This document shows, piece by piece, positions 56,027 through 64,000 of a stretch of 64,000 bases of DNA. Source of the DNA: Idiomarina baltica OS145 (GTDB lineage: Bacteria; Pseudomonadota; Gammaproteobacteria; Enterobacterales; Alteromonadaceae); NCBI RefSeq assembly GCF_000152885.1, contig NZ_CH672403.1:414503-478502 (forward strand), written 5' to 3'. The notes under the pieces are model-generated. The model was not told the DNA's origin. It saw nothing but the letters and a program-made list of their open reading frames with translations, and ran no database searches. Made by a program: the position numbers and the translations under genes. How positions within the stretch are numbered: the first letter of the stretch is position 1; every line of letters begins with the position of its first letter.

Positions 56027-58942
56027 GTGAAAAACTGCTCAAAAGGATCAATTTGGAGAAAGTGGGACCTCCATGTCCATACTCCATTTTCAATTCTGAA
56101 CAACCAGTTCGGCGACGACTTTGACAATTACGTCAGAAAACTCTTTCGATCAGCAATAGATCATAATGTAAGTGCCATTGGCCTGACCGACTATTGCCTT
56201 CTTGACGGCTATAAAAAAGTAGTCGAAGACTATATTCTCAACGATGATAAACTAGCTGAGCTATTTGATGAGGATGAAATCAGGAAAATTAAGAATATTG
56301 CTATTTTCCCGAATCTCGAGTTTCGCTTGGACAAACTCGTAGTAGGCAAAGAGGTCGACTTAAAATGGAATAGGCGGACCAACTTCCACGTTATCCTTTC
56401 CAATGAATTGTCTCCCACACTAATCCAAAGCGAGTTTTTATCCAGAATACAGTTTGAAACTCACGCTGAAACAGGGCTCAAAGCCGAGAGAAGAGCCTTA
56501 ACCAAAGAAAACTTGATAGAATATGGTAACAGACTAATTGAAGAACACCCCGAGTTTAGAGGCCAATCTGCCCTTGCGGTAGGGATCTGCAATGCGTCGG
56601 TCAATACAAGCGAAATAGCTGAACTACTCACCGAAGATGGAAGATTCAAAAAAAACTACTTGTTAGCTTTGCCTTGTGACGAAGACCTTAGCAGAGTAAG
56701 TTGGAACTCGGCCGGTCACGGTACGCGGAAGACACTTATTCAACAGAGCCAACTGATATTCTCATCTAACAAGCGTACGAGAAGCTTCTTGCTCGGAGAT
56801 TATCACGATAATCCTACCTCTTTCAGAAAAGAGTTTGGCTTACCTAAAGCTTGTATATGGGGCTCCGATGCACATGCATACGAAACACTTTTTGAGCCTG
56901 ACGAAGAAAATAACACTTGGATAAAGGCTGATCTTACTTTTGAGGGCCTCAAGCAGGTAGTATTTGAGCCGAGGTCACGGGTTGCTATTCAAGATACTTG
57001 CCCTGGCGATAAGGTAAGCTATGAAGTTATAGACTCCGTTCGATTCAAAGATTCCAGTGGGAAAAATATTTTTCCTGAATATAAAATAGAATTAAATTCG
57101 GATTTAAATTCGATTATTGGTGGCAAATCCTCAGGGAAATCGCTTTTACTCTATCATATTTCAAGGACGGCAAATAAAGAGGAAACCGTAAAGAAGTGTG
57201 ATCTAGCAAAGGCAAGTACTTATCCAGAATTTGAAAATGAATCAAATTTCGACTTTGAAGTCACTTGGAACGACAACACTAAACAAAGCTTTAGAGAAAC
57301 AAACGAACAACGACCAATAACCTACATACCTCAGCTATATATAAATAAATTAGCCGAGGAAAGTGGTCGAGATCAACTCAATGAGCTTGTACTCGAAATT
57401 CTATATCAAGACAGGGAAATAAAGCTAGGTGCTGAAGAGCTTTTTAAAAACTGTGATTCGTTGAATGAGAGCATCAGCACACAGGTTACAAAACTTGTAT
57501 CCCTCAGACACAAGTATGCAAAAGAAAAGGGCGAAAAGGAAAAAATAGGAGCTGAGAACTCGATAAATAATGAAAAAGAAAAAATAAAAGAAAAAATAGA
57601 AAGAATAAAAAAATCATCAGGTTTTACTCCTGAAGAAAGAAAAATTTATAGAAAGCTTAGCGACAGATTGTCAGTTAGCGAAAAAAGGCGTTCGTCTCTT
57701 TTAAGATATATTGAAATACACACTGAGCTAAAAAATGAATTAGTAAGAGAGATGGAAGATTCGTTTAGAAACGTAGCTCTTATGACGAATTCTGAAGAGT
57801 CAGAAAAAAAACGGTTTCACACTGGAAGCCGCCTTGTTCAGATAACACTGGATAAGATTCAGAAAATCATTGATGACCTGCCAATAGAAGCGGGAAAGAA
57901 CATTCGCCGCGCTAATAGCTTGATAGGCTCGCTAGATGAAAGAATTATAAATACCACGGAAAGTCTTGAAAAATTCTCGTCTAAAGTAAAAAGCCAAAAC
58001 GAATTGAAGGGACTTCTAGAGGCGCAAAAACGGGAAGAAGCTAAGCTTAGAGCTATTCAAGAAGCAGGCAAGAAGGTCAAAAGCACTCTCGAACAAGGGA
58101 AAGCAGCTTCTGATCAGCTTAAAGCCCTGTATGGGCAGTTGTTTGACACATATGGTGAAATAGAGGCGCTTTTCAATGGTGCTGCGAAGATCGACAATGA
58201 AAATATAACGCTTCAAGCTAGCCTGGAATTCGATCACAATAGTTTCGATTCTTTCATAAACTGTTTTGATGCCAGAGGAAGCCTTGCAAGTACTCTAGGC
58301 GACTCGATTGATAGTGAAAACAATTATATTTACTCAAAAGACACGCATTTAGACTCTATATTCACCCTGAGTGAGAAGGTTCGAGATTTCTCCCAGATCG
58401 CCCATAAAGTTCGAAAGAGTGCGAACGAGGAACTAATCCTTAGAAATCTACTTCAGGATTGCTTTTACATATCTTTTAACTTGCTTTATAAAAATGACGA
58501 CATTATCAGCATGTCGCCCGGTAAGCGAGGACTGGTGCTTCTCCATCTCATACTACACTTGAGCAATTCCTCTCACCCTATACTTATAGATCAACCTGAA
58601 GATAATTTAGATAACCGCACAGTTTATAATGAACTCCGCGACTTTATTAGGGAAAGGAAAGAGAAAAGACAAATCATCATGGTCACTCACAACGCTAATA
58701 TGGTTGTATCCACAGATTCCGAATGTGTTATCGTCGCGAATCAGGCTGGCCAGCAGCATGATATGGAAAACGAGCAATTTAGATTCGAATATGTTTCCGG
58801 CGCCATGGAGTGCACGTTTTTCGAACCAGATGCGCCCTCATTGCTTAAGAAATTCGGCATTAGAGAGCATATTTGCGAGGTTCTAGAGGGGGGACAACTT
58901 GCATTCGAAGAGCGAGAGCGTAAGTACGCTTTCAAGCGATAA
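56027..58942 (+). CDS. TrlF-type PHP-domain / SMC-like ATPase
   Basis: 971 residues. An N-terminal PHP metal-binding domain (DLHVHTP with H16, H18) is followed by Walker A at 363-372 (IIGGKSSGKS), a long coiled coil (about 460-700, very K/E-rich) and Walker B near 852-859 (ILIDQPED, D855/E858), then MVTHNANMV. This is the TrlF family, often found in or near type I restriction loci and taken to be defence related; mechanism is unknown. The GTG start follows GAGGG. The gene is clearly AT-rich. An hsdR remnant begins a few bases after its stop. Confidence 0.85.
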   Translation: MKNCSKGSIWRKWDLHVHTPFSILNNQFGDDFDNYVRKLFRSAIDHNVSAIGLTDYCLLDGYKKVVEDYILNDDKLAELFDEDEIRKIKNIAIFPNLEFRLDKLVVGKEVDLKWNRRTNFHVILSNELSPTLIQSEFLSRIQFETHAETGLKAERRALTKENLIEYGNRLIEEHPEFRGQSALAVGICNASVNTSEIAELLTEDGRFKKNYLLALPCDEDLSRVSWNSAGHGTRKTLIQQSQLIFSSNKRTRSFLLGDYHDNPTSFRKEFGLPKACIWGSDAHAYETLFEPDEENNTWIKADLTFEGLKQVVFEPRSRVAIQDTCPGDKVSYEVIDSVRFKDSSGKNIFPEYKIELNSDLNSIIGGKSSGKSLLLYHISRTANKEETVKKCDLAKASTYPEFENESNFDFEVTWNDNTKQSFRETNEQRPITYIPQLYINKLAEESGRDQLNELVLEILYQDREIKLGAEELFKNCDSLNESISTQVTKLVSLRHKYAKEKGEKEKIGAENSINNEKEKIKEKIERIKKSSGFTPEERKIYRKLSDRLSVSEKRRSSLLRYIEIHTELKNELVREMEDSFRNVALMTNSEESEKKRFHTGSRLVQITLDKIQKIIDDLPIEAGKNIRRANSLIGSLDERIINTTESLEKFSSKVKSQNELKGLLEAQKREEAKLRAIQEAGKKVKSTLEQGKAASDQLKALYGQLFDTYGEIEALFNGAAKIDNENITLQASLEFDHNSFDSFINCFDARGSLASTLGDSIDSENNYIYSKDTHLDSIFTLSEKVRDFSQIAHKVRKSANEELILRNLLQDCFYISFNLLYKNDDIISMSPGKRGLVLLHLILHLSNSSHPILIDQPEDNLDNRTVYNELRDFIRERKEKRQIIMVTHNANMVVSTDSECVIVANQAGQQHDMENEQFRFEYVSGAMECTFFEPDAPSLLKKFGIREHICEVLEGGQLAFEERERKYAFKR

Positions 58943-58953
58943 GGACAAATTAA

Positions 58954-59313
58954 GGCCCGACCGAGGTCGATACCGGCCAAACAGAGGAAGAGGTGCAGTT
59001 ATCGACGCTGGTCGAAAAGCTCAATGAGCGATTTGGTACTGAGTTTACCCCGGCAGTTCAGCTGTTCTTAGACCAAGTGAAGGAGACCGCCGTTGCCAAC
59101 GAGCAGCTTCTCCAGGCCGTCATGGCCAACAGCATGGAGAACTTCGAACCGATATTTACCAAGCAGCTTGAGAACTTGTTCGTAGAGCGCATGGACGGCA
59201 ACGAAGACATCTTCACACGCCTGATGAGCGACGAATCCTTCCACAATATCGCTTCTAAGTACCTGATGCGGGCTGTGTATAACCAAGTCAAAACCAGCGT
59301 TGAAACGCAGTAA
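58954..59313 (+). pseudogene. Remnant of type I restriction subunit HsdR (C-terminal end)
   Basis: The frame reads GPTEVDTGQTEEEVQLSTLV and then EKLNERFGTEFT, NEQLLQAVMANSMENF and ERMDGNEDIFTRLM. This matches the C-terminal helical region of HsdR proteins in order and spacing, but the motor and nuclease domains are missing. It begins right after a TAA at 58951-58953, only 8 bp beyond the TrlF stop. A GTG at 58993 with AGAGGA upstream could allow a 106-residue product. It is best read as the leftover of a type I system cut by insertion. Confidence 0.8.
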
Positions 59314-59340
59314 CAGAACAAAAAAGGGATAACGTCCGTT

Positions 59341-61440
59341 ATGAAAGCTACAGAAGCCAAGTTGTTAGACTTCCTGAAGAAGTCGCCACAATTTGTCATT
59401 CCGATCTACCAGAGAACGTACTCCTGGTCTGAACAGCAATGTCGCCAACTGTGGGACGACATTATGCGAGCCGGTACCGACGATGGTATATCAGCACATT
59501 TCATTGGCTCGGTGGTCTACATCGAGAAGGGGCTTTATCAGGTGTCCAGTCAATCACCGTTGCTGGTCATTGATGGGCAGCAGCGACTGACTACCACCAT
59601 GCTGATTCTTGAGGCGCTATCTCGACACCTTGGGGAAACAGAACCTCTGGAGGGGTTTTCGGCTAAGAAGCTGCGCAATTACTACCTGCTTAACCCGTTG
59701 GAGGACGGTGAGCGAGCGTACAAACTGCTATTGACCCAGACGGACAAAGAGAGCCTTCTGGCGTTGGTCACGCAGAAGCCGTTACCTGATGACGGTTCTT
59801 TTCGAATCCAGGAAAACTTCGAGTTCTTCAACAGCCAAATTGAGCGGCTTAACGGGGAACTGGAAACCCTCTGCCGGGGCCTTTCAAAGCTCATCATCGT
59901 TGATATTGCGCTGAGCCGAGACCAGGATAACCCTCAACTCATTTTTGAGAGCATGAATTCTACAGGAAAAGCTTTGAGCCAGGCTGACCTGATCCGGAAC
60001 TATGTGCTGATGGGACTGGAGCCGGAGCATCAAACTCGACTCTATCGCGACCACTGGCGTCCGATGGAGGTGGAATTCGGACAAGAAGGCTATGGCGTTT
60101 ATTTTGACAGCTTCATGCGCCACTACCTCACGGTTAAAACCGGGGAAATTCCACGGTTAGATGAGGTATACGAGGCTTTCAAACAGCATTCACGTCGTGC
60201 CGAAGTGGCGAGCGCTGGTGTCGATTCATTGGTCGCTGAAATACATGCTTTCGCCCGGTATTTTTGTGCAATGGCATTGGGGAAAGAAACAGATAAACAG
60301 CTCGGAATGGCATTTAAGGACCTGCGGGAGCTAAAAGTCGACGTGGCATATCCGTTTCTGCTGGAACTTTACCATGATTACCAACAGGACAATCTGTCCC
60401 GAGATGACTTTCATAGCGCTATTCGGCTGATCGAGGCTTATGTGTTCCGTCGTGCCGTTTGTGCCATCCCCACAAACTCGCTGAACAAGACCTTTGCGAC
60501 CTTTCATAAATCATTGCAGAAGAACCGTTACCTGGAGAGCATCAAGGCTCACCTGCTCGGTTTGAAGTCATACCGGCGTTTTCCGAATGACGAAGAGTTC
60601 AAAAGGGAACTGGCAGTACGCGATCTCTATAATTTCCGCAGTCGGAGTTACTGGTTACGCCGCCTGGAGAATTTCGAGCGCAAGGAACGGGTTCCGGTCG
60701 ACGAATACACGATTGAACACATCATGCCGCAGAATGAGAATCTGTCTGCTAGATGGAAGGATGAGCTAGGTCCGGAATGGAAGCGCGTGCATGAAACCTG
60801 GCTGCATACGTTGGGTAACCTGACTCTTACGGGCTACAACTCAGAGTACAGCGACCGAGCTTTCATCGAGAAGCGCGATATGCAAGGCGGATTCAAACAA
60901 AGCCCCCTAAGGCTCAACGAGGGCTTGGGAGCTGTAGAAGCATGGAATGAGGACTCAATTAAGAATCGGGCCGCCAAGCTGGCCCAAGAAGCGGTGCGGG
61001 TTTGGGCGGCACCGGTATTGCCGGACGAGATCCTCGATACCTACCGCAACGTGGCCGTCAAACCAGAAGCCTACAACCTTGAGGATCACCCTCAACTGGC
61101 AGACGAAAGCCCAATGCGCGCTCTATTTGAGCAGCTTCGAAAGGAAGTCCTGGTGCTCGACCCGAGCGTCACTGAAGAAGTCCTCAAGCTCTATATAGCG
61201 TTCAAAGCCGAGACGAACTTTGTCGATGTGGTCCCGCAAAAGACCCGTTTGCGACTGTCTCTTAATATGCCGTTTCACGAATTGAGCGATCCGAAAGGGA
61301 TGGCTCGTGACGTGACCAATCTCGGACGTTGGGGAAATGGCGATGTGGAAGTAGGGTTAAGTGAGGAATCTGAGCTGGCCTATGTAATGGGGCTCATTCG
61401 ACAGGCGTTCGAAAAGCAGATGGGAGGAGAAGTTGGTTAA
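59341..61440 (+). CDS. GmrSD-like DUF262/DUF1524 (HNH) nuclease
   Basis: 699 residues. An N-terminal DUF262 ParB-like domain (IPIYQRTYSW at 20-29, IDGQQRLTT at 77-85) is followed by a DUF1524 His-Me finger nuclease with EHIMPQ at 459-464 and LGNLTLTGYN after it. A C-terminal DUF5655-like domain lies at about 605-690. The fused DUF262+DUF1524 layout is that of GmrSD/type IV restriction proteins, which cut modified phage DNA using NTP. The extra C-terminal domain is common in this group. GC-rich compared with TrlF. The next gene begins inside its last codons. Confidence 0.87.
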   Translation: MKATEAKLLDFLKKSPQFVIPIYQRTYSWSEQQCRQLWDDIMRAGTDDGISAHFIGSVVYIEKGLYQVSSQSPLLVIDGQQRLTTTMLILEALSRHLGETEPLEGFSAKKLRNYYLLNPLEDGERAYKLLLTQTDKESLLALVTQKPLPDDGSFRIQENFEFFNSQIERLNGELETLCRGLSKLIIVDIALSRDQDNPQLIFESMNSTGKALSQADLIRNYVLMGLEPEHQTRLYRDHWRPMEVEFGQEGYGVYFDSFMRHYLTVKTGEIPRLDEVYEAFKQHSRRAEVASAGVDSLVAEIHAFARYFCAMALGKETDKQLGMAFKDLRELKVDVAYPFLLELYHDYQQDNLSRDDFHSAIRLIEAYVFRRAVCAIPTNSLNKTFATFHKSLQKNRYLESIKAHLLGLKSYRRFPNDEEFKRELAVRDLYNFRSRSYWLRRLENFERKERVPVDEYTIEHIMPQNENLSARWKDELGPEWKRVHETWLHTLGNLTLTGYNSEYSDRAFIEKRDMQGGFKQSPLRLNEGLGAVEAWNEDSIKNRAAKLAQEAVRVWAAPVLPDEILDTYRNVAVKPEAYNLEDHPQLADESPMRALFEQLRKEVLVLDPSVTEEVLKLYIAFKAETNFVDVVPQKTRLRLSLNMPFHELSDPKGMARDVTNLGRWGNGDVEVGLSEESELAYVMGLIRQAFEKQMGGEVG

Positions 61441-62248
61441 TCCTCAATCCCTGACAGGAGCTCTGTTGGCTCAAGACATCTTACAATCAGTTAAGACTAT
61501 ATTTAGTAAACCTGATTCAGATTTTTTTATTGAGTTGAATGAAGGCAGCCCTCCTGGGCACGCAAGCAGCCGTATTTTCAAAGGAGATCTCTCTATTACG
61601 ATAAGTCGTGACTTGGCGAAAGCAGAAATATCGGATATTAACTTATTTACATTGGTCGCTTTTACTATTTGCCATGAGATTGCTCATTGCTTAGGTGGAC
61701 ACTTAAAAGTTATTGATAAGAGCATATTGGATAGTAAGTCCATAGAAGCTCATGCTGATTACATCGGTGCTCGCTTGATGTCATGGTACTTTGGGACATT
61801 ACCTGACAACGACAAGATCAATAATTTGGAGTTTTATAAGAGTTTTAGGGATGACCCGTTTCATCAACTGACTGACGCATTCTTGTATATAAAAAAGTAT
61901 ACATTTGATATGGAAGGGATGGGTCGGTATCCAACGAACGGCTATAGACTTACCCTTATTATCGGGGGGGTTTATTCTTACTTGGCACGTATCGGCGTGT
62001 TGAACCGTAATATTTTGCATTTGATGGCTAAAACGATTTTGAGGTCTGGTATATCGTCATCTGAAGCATTTTCAGCGATGATAAATAGTAACAGCAATGC
62101 ACAGGTTCAAGTGAATTTACAACAATTAGTCGACGACGGTTTAACAGATAAGGCCACTAACCTCCGGGAGATCAAAGTCGAATACTGGTTTTTATTCGCT
62201 ACACATCAACAAATTCAAAGTATTGTCGACCAGCAAGTTCTCCAATAA
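61433..62248 (+). CDS. HExxH zincin-like metallopeptidase coupled to the GmrSD-like gene
   Basis: 271 residues starting at a TTG (61433) eight bases inside the GmrSD-like gene, with GGAGGAGAAG upstream. H81-E-I-A-H85 is followed 20 residues later by E105-A-H-A-D109, the layout of gluzincins; the E...AD segment resembles M48 and ImmA/IrrE-like peptidases. No signal peptide or HTH, so it is a cytoplasmic peptidase candidate. The C-terminal half is helical and unknown. AT-rich, unlike its partner. Function is unknown; coupling suggests it belongs to the same defence unit. Confidence 0.75.
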   Translation: MVNPQSLTGALLAQDILQSVKTIFSKPDSDFFIELNEGSPPGHASSRIFKGDLSITISRDLAKAEISDINLFTLVAFTICHEIAHCLGGHLKVIDKSILDSKSIEAHADYIGARLMSWYFGTLPDNDKINNLEFYKSFRDDPFHQLTDAFLYIKKYTFDMEGMGRYPTNGYRLTLIIGGVYSYLARIGVLNRNILHLMAKTILRSGISSSEAFSAMINSNSNAQVQVNLQQLVDDGLTDKATNLREIKVEYWFLFATHQQIQSIVDQQVLQ

Positions 62249-62285
62249 AGGCTGTTTTTGGCCCTGGAGGACTTTCCAATCGCTA

Positions 62286-62389
62286 CACATACCTATCTGA
62301 TTTGGATAAGTTTTAGCTCATTCCACGTACCCCAAAAGGCCGCCTCTTGGAGATACGAGCAGCACATACGCTACTAATCTGGATAAGTT
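62286..62389 (+). repeat. Imperfect 27-base direct repeat
   Basis: Both copies begin CACATAC and end GGATAAGTT, with a variable middle; 21 of 27 positions agree by my count. Copies at 62286-62312 and 62363-62389, 77 bases apart. Could be recombination-site debris or a regulator site. Confidence 0.5.
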
Positions 62390-62642
62390 GTCGTCGGGAT
62401 CCCTGTGCGTGAGTTTTCCAAATAAGATGGAAACGACGGGCTCTCAATCCAGTAACCTCCCTGCCAGCGCTTTTGCGATTGGTGCGCTCCTAAACGCCTC
62501 GAAAAAGACTCGCGGCGGGGCACTTGTTGATGTTATCCAGACTCGACGTTTGCCGATATGGCGTGAATGGGTCTCTTGAAAGGCCTTTACGAGGCTATTT
62601 GGGTAGCGAGCACCTAGTGCTAGTCAGCCTTGCTCGAAACGG

Positions 62643-62663
62643 CCTCACAAAGGCCTTTTTTAA
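62643..62663 (+). terminator. Weak Rho-independent terminator-like hairpin
   Basis: GGCCT-5-AGGCC followed by six T residues on the plus strand. A related inverted GGCCTTT element lies about 60 bases upstream. It would end transcripts reading from the zincin gene. Confidence 0.55.
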
Positions 62664-62721
62664 AGAATGTGTGGTTCGAGCTCGTACAGCGTGAATCAAA
62701 ATATGATTCTGAGATCGGAGA

Positions 62722-62745
62722 ATGACTTTCACATGTGAAAGTCAT
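62722..62745. promoter_or_regulatory. Perfect 24-base palindrome upstream of the AlpA-like gene
   Basis: ATGACTTTCACA and its exact complement meet without a spacer. Such long perfect palindromes are usually repressor or partition-type binding sites. TGACTTT recurs in direct orientation near 62806 and 62829. It differs from chromosomal parS (TGTTTCACGTGAAACA) though it shares the TTTCAC..GTGAAA core. Confidence 0.6.
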
Positions 62746-62969
62746 GCAGCTAATTTGATCATTAAATGCACAAAACCCACTCGTGTAAGCCCTGATTCTG
62801 CGATTATGACTTTCTTTTTCTGGTTTATTTTGACTTTTACCTAATAATAATCAATGTCTTATTAGACGACCTCGCCTTTGCGCCCTTTATGGGCAATTCC
62901 GCGGTTCTCCCCCAAGACGAATATTTCCGATGATTGCTCCGAGCGATTCACTAACCAACTGGAGTAGTC

Positions 62970-63167
62970 ATGAAGAAACAATCAAACACCACGACAGCTC
63001 CCCTGCTGACCTATGAAGAAGTCTGCACCGTCCTGAGAACATCGCAGGCAACGCTGCGCCGCTATGTAAAGCAGGGGCGATTCCCGGCACCTGTGAAGCC
63101 AAATCCCCATGGCCGAGCCGTTCGCTTTCGCTACCAGGACGTAAAGGCGTGGCCGGACAAGCTGTGA
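62970..63167 (+). CDS. AlpA-like helix-turn-helix regulator/excisionase
   Basis: 65 residues with a MerR-type winged helix-turn-helix: LTYEEVCTVLRTSQATLRRYV followed by the recognition-wing segment FPAPVKPNPHGRAVRF and YQDVKAW. Proteins of this size and pattern are AlpA-type activators or excisionases of integrative elements. CTGGAGTAGTC precedes the ATG. Its presence beside a palindromic control region implies an element boundary or control module; no integrase gene is in view. Confidence 0.8.
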   Translation: MKKQSNTTTAPLLTYEEVCTVLRTSQATLRRYVKQGRFPAPVKPNPHGRAVRFRYQDVKAWPDKL

Positions 63168-63183
63168 GGGGTGACCTTTCCCC

Positions 63184-64000
63184 TGAACTAACACCATCTT
63201 ATCGATGAAATTTCAGTTTTAAGCTACCTGTTTTGCAAACTCCACAGGCGGTAGATAATTTAACGAGCTATGCGGACGTTCGTAATTGTAATGACGCTGC
63301 CATTGCTCTATTTCATACCTCGCTTCGTCGAGCGTTCTAAACCAGTTCTGATCCAGACATTCATTCCTAAACTTACCATTCAAACTCTCAACAAAAGCGT
63401 TCTGTGTTGGTTTTCCTGGCTGAATAAAACTCAACCTTACATCGTTGCTTTTGCTCCAGAAAAACATGGCTTTACTGGTAAATTCGGTGCCATTATCGCA
63501 GACAATATGCTCTGGCTTTCTGCGCTCCTCGATAAGCTGAGACAAAAAGCGCGATACTTGCTGTCCTGAAATCGATACTGAGACAAGTTGCCCAACCATT
63601 TCCCGGCTAAAGTCATCGACAACGTTCAAGACTCTGAAGCGTCGGCCACTTGCCAGCTGGTCAGACACAAAGTCCATCGACCATCGCTTATTAACACGCT
63701 GCGGTGCATCCATAACGACACGCGGTCGTCTCAGCTTTTTACGTTTCTTGGTCCGAACCTGAAGCCCTTGTTCGGTATAAAGGCGATAGGTTCGCTTCTT
63801 ATTCTTTACAAGCCCCTCGCGCTTAAGCAGCCCATGCAGCAGTAAATAGCCATACCGTGGATATTCCACGGCAAGCTCCTTTAGGCGAGTTGTTACCCGC
63901 TCGTCATCTCGTTGCTTTGGCTTATATCGGTACGCTGTTCGGCTCAGCCCGACCAACTTGCACGCAAGACGCTCGCTTAGCTTATACGCAGAGATTAAGT
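63184..64000 (-). mobile_element. IS3-family insertion sequence, partial at the window end
   Basis: It contains the transposase frame (63219 onward). A likely end lies at about 63184, where TGAACTAACACC starts 35 bases beyond the stop codon, the usual spacing for an IS3-type terminal repeat. The other end and orfA lie outside, so the repeat cannot be checked for its partner or for target duplications. Confidence 0.75.
63219..64000 (-). CDS. IS3-family transposase OrfB (DDE integrase core), partial
   Basis: The visible part runs to the right edge of the window; the frame stays open upstream (AYKLSERLACKLVGLSRTAYR), so the start is outside and a -1 frameshift fusion with orfA is expected. The rve core shows the DDE residues in MDFVSDQ, CDNGTEF and NAFVESLNGK, plus the terminal NYERPHSSLNYLPPVEF typical of IS3 orfB. 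At least 255 residues visible. No disruption in this part. Confidence 0.93.
   Translation of the reverse strand, partial: LISAYKLSERLACKLVGLSRTAYRYKPKQRDDERVTTRLKELAVEYPRYGYLLLHGLLKREGLVKNKKRTYRLYTEQGLQVRTKKRKKLRRPRVVMDAPQRVNKRWSMDFVSDQLASGRRFRVLNVVDDFSREMVGQLVSVSISGQQVSRFLSQLIEERRKPEHIVCDNGTEFTSKAMFFWSKSNDVRLSFIQPGKPTQNAFVESLNGKFRNECLDQNWFRTLDEARYEIEQWQRHYNYERPHSSLNYLPPVEFAKQVA

Larger units (their letters stand above)
62249..62969. other. 720-bp non-coding stretch in the island
   Basis: No convincing gene. It holds an imperfect 27-base direct repeat (62286-62312 and 62363-62389), a terminator-like hairpin (62643-62663), and a 24-base palindrome (62722-62745) with further TGACTTT copies near 62806 and 62829. 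A 63-codon frame at 62388 looks accidental. It looks like a scar and control region between the zincin and AlpA-like genes. Confidence 0.55.

Noticed and set aside
62388-62579. 63-codon open frame in the non-coding stretch of the island
   Set aside because: No ribosome site, no recognisable motif, and it overlaps the second copy of the direct repeat; it looks accidental.
48839-64000. tRNA gene as island attachment site
   Set aside because: No cloverleaf-like sequence was recognised at either visible border of the accessory region.

Overview
The window reads as chromosomal DNA of a free-living, probably marine gammaproteobacterium. An Escherichia coli-type oriC lies between mnmG and a mioC-like flavodoxin, Dam (GATC) sites are dense there, and the order mnmG-rsmG-parA-parB-atpIBEFHAGDC-glmU-glmS is that of Alteromonadales and relatives. 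Idiomarinaceae or a neighbouring family is my best guess from gene order and moderate GC, but no rRNA or marker tree is available inside the window.

Core part, 1 to about 48.8 kb. The left edge carries a strong leftward stable-RNA promoter, divergent from yrdA (in E. coli yrdA sits beside rrsD). Next is the SOS mutagenesis cassette imuA-imuB-dnaE2 under a near-perfect LexA box. It is followed by envelope and stress genes (YihG-type acyltransferase, YbdG-type MscS channel, dsbA, srkA, ccoG), an M20 amidohydrolase, ahpD-ahpC divergent from oxyR, and a glutamate-synthase-like flavoprotein with a lipoprotein. A PQQ-dependent sugar dehydrogenase is followed 2 bases later by a PqqU/YncD-like TonB receptor. 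A NtrC-type two-component pair then faces a small exported DUF4168 protein that has its own sigma-54 promoter. Acetolactate synthase, GST and CDF genes and a small AT-rich patch of unknown genes follow. The replication-linked block (glmS, glmU, atp operon, parBA, rsmG, mnmG, oriC) leads to a group of small metabolic genes and a FUSC transporter.

Accessory part, about 48.9 kb to the right end. This is a mosaic island only about 4 kb from oriC. It holds an AvcD/DcdV-type anti-phage dCTP/dCMP deaminase with a possible leader ncRNA (AvcI-like) and a small downstream ORF. It also holds a mobility block: a hypothetical gene, a lipoprotein gene split by an in-frame TGA, a serine recombinase preceded by direct repeats, and a MobI-like gene. 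A defence block follows: a TrlF-type PHP-ATPase, an hsdR 3' remnant, and a GmrSD-like DUF262/DUF1524 protein overlapped by an HExxH zincin. An AlpA-like regulator with a 24-bp palindrome and an IS3-family transposase cut by the window end complete it. Base composition switches sharply between blocks, as in sequential acquisition.

The strongest candidates for something undescribed are the translationally coupled GmrSD-like nuclease plus zincin pair, the divergent sigma-54 two-component/DUF4168 module, and the AvcID-like locus with its extra small ORF. Functional statements rest on motifs read by eye and family knowledge; no database search was run.
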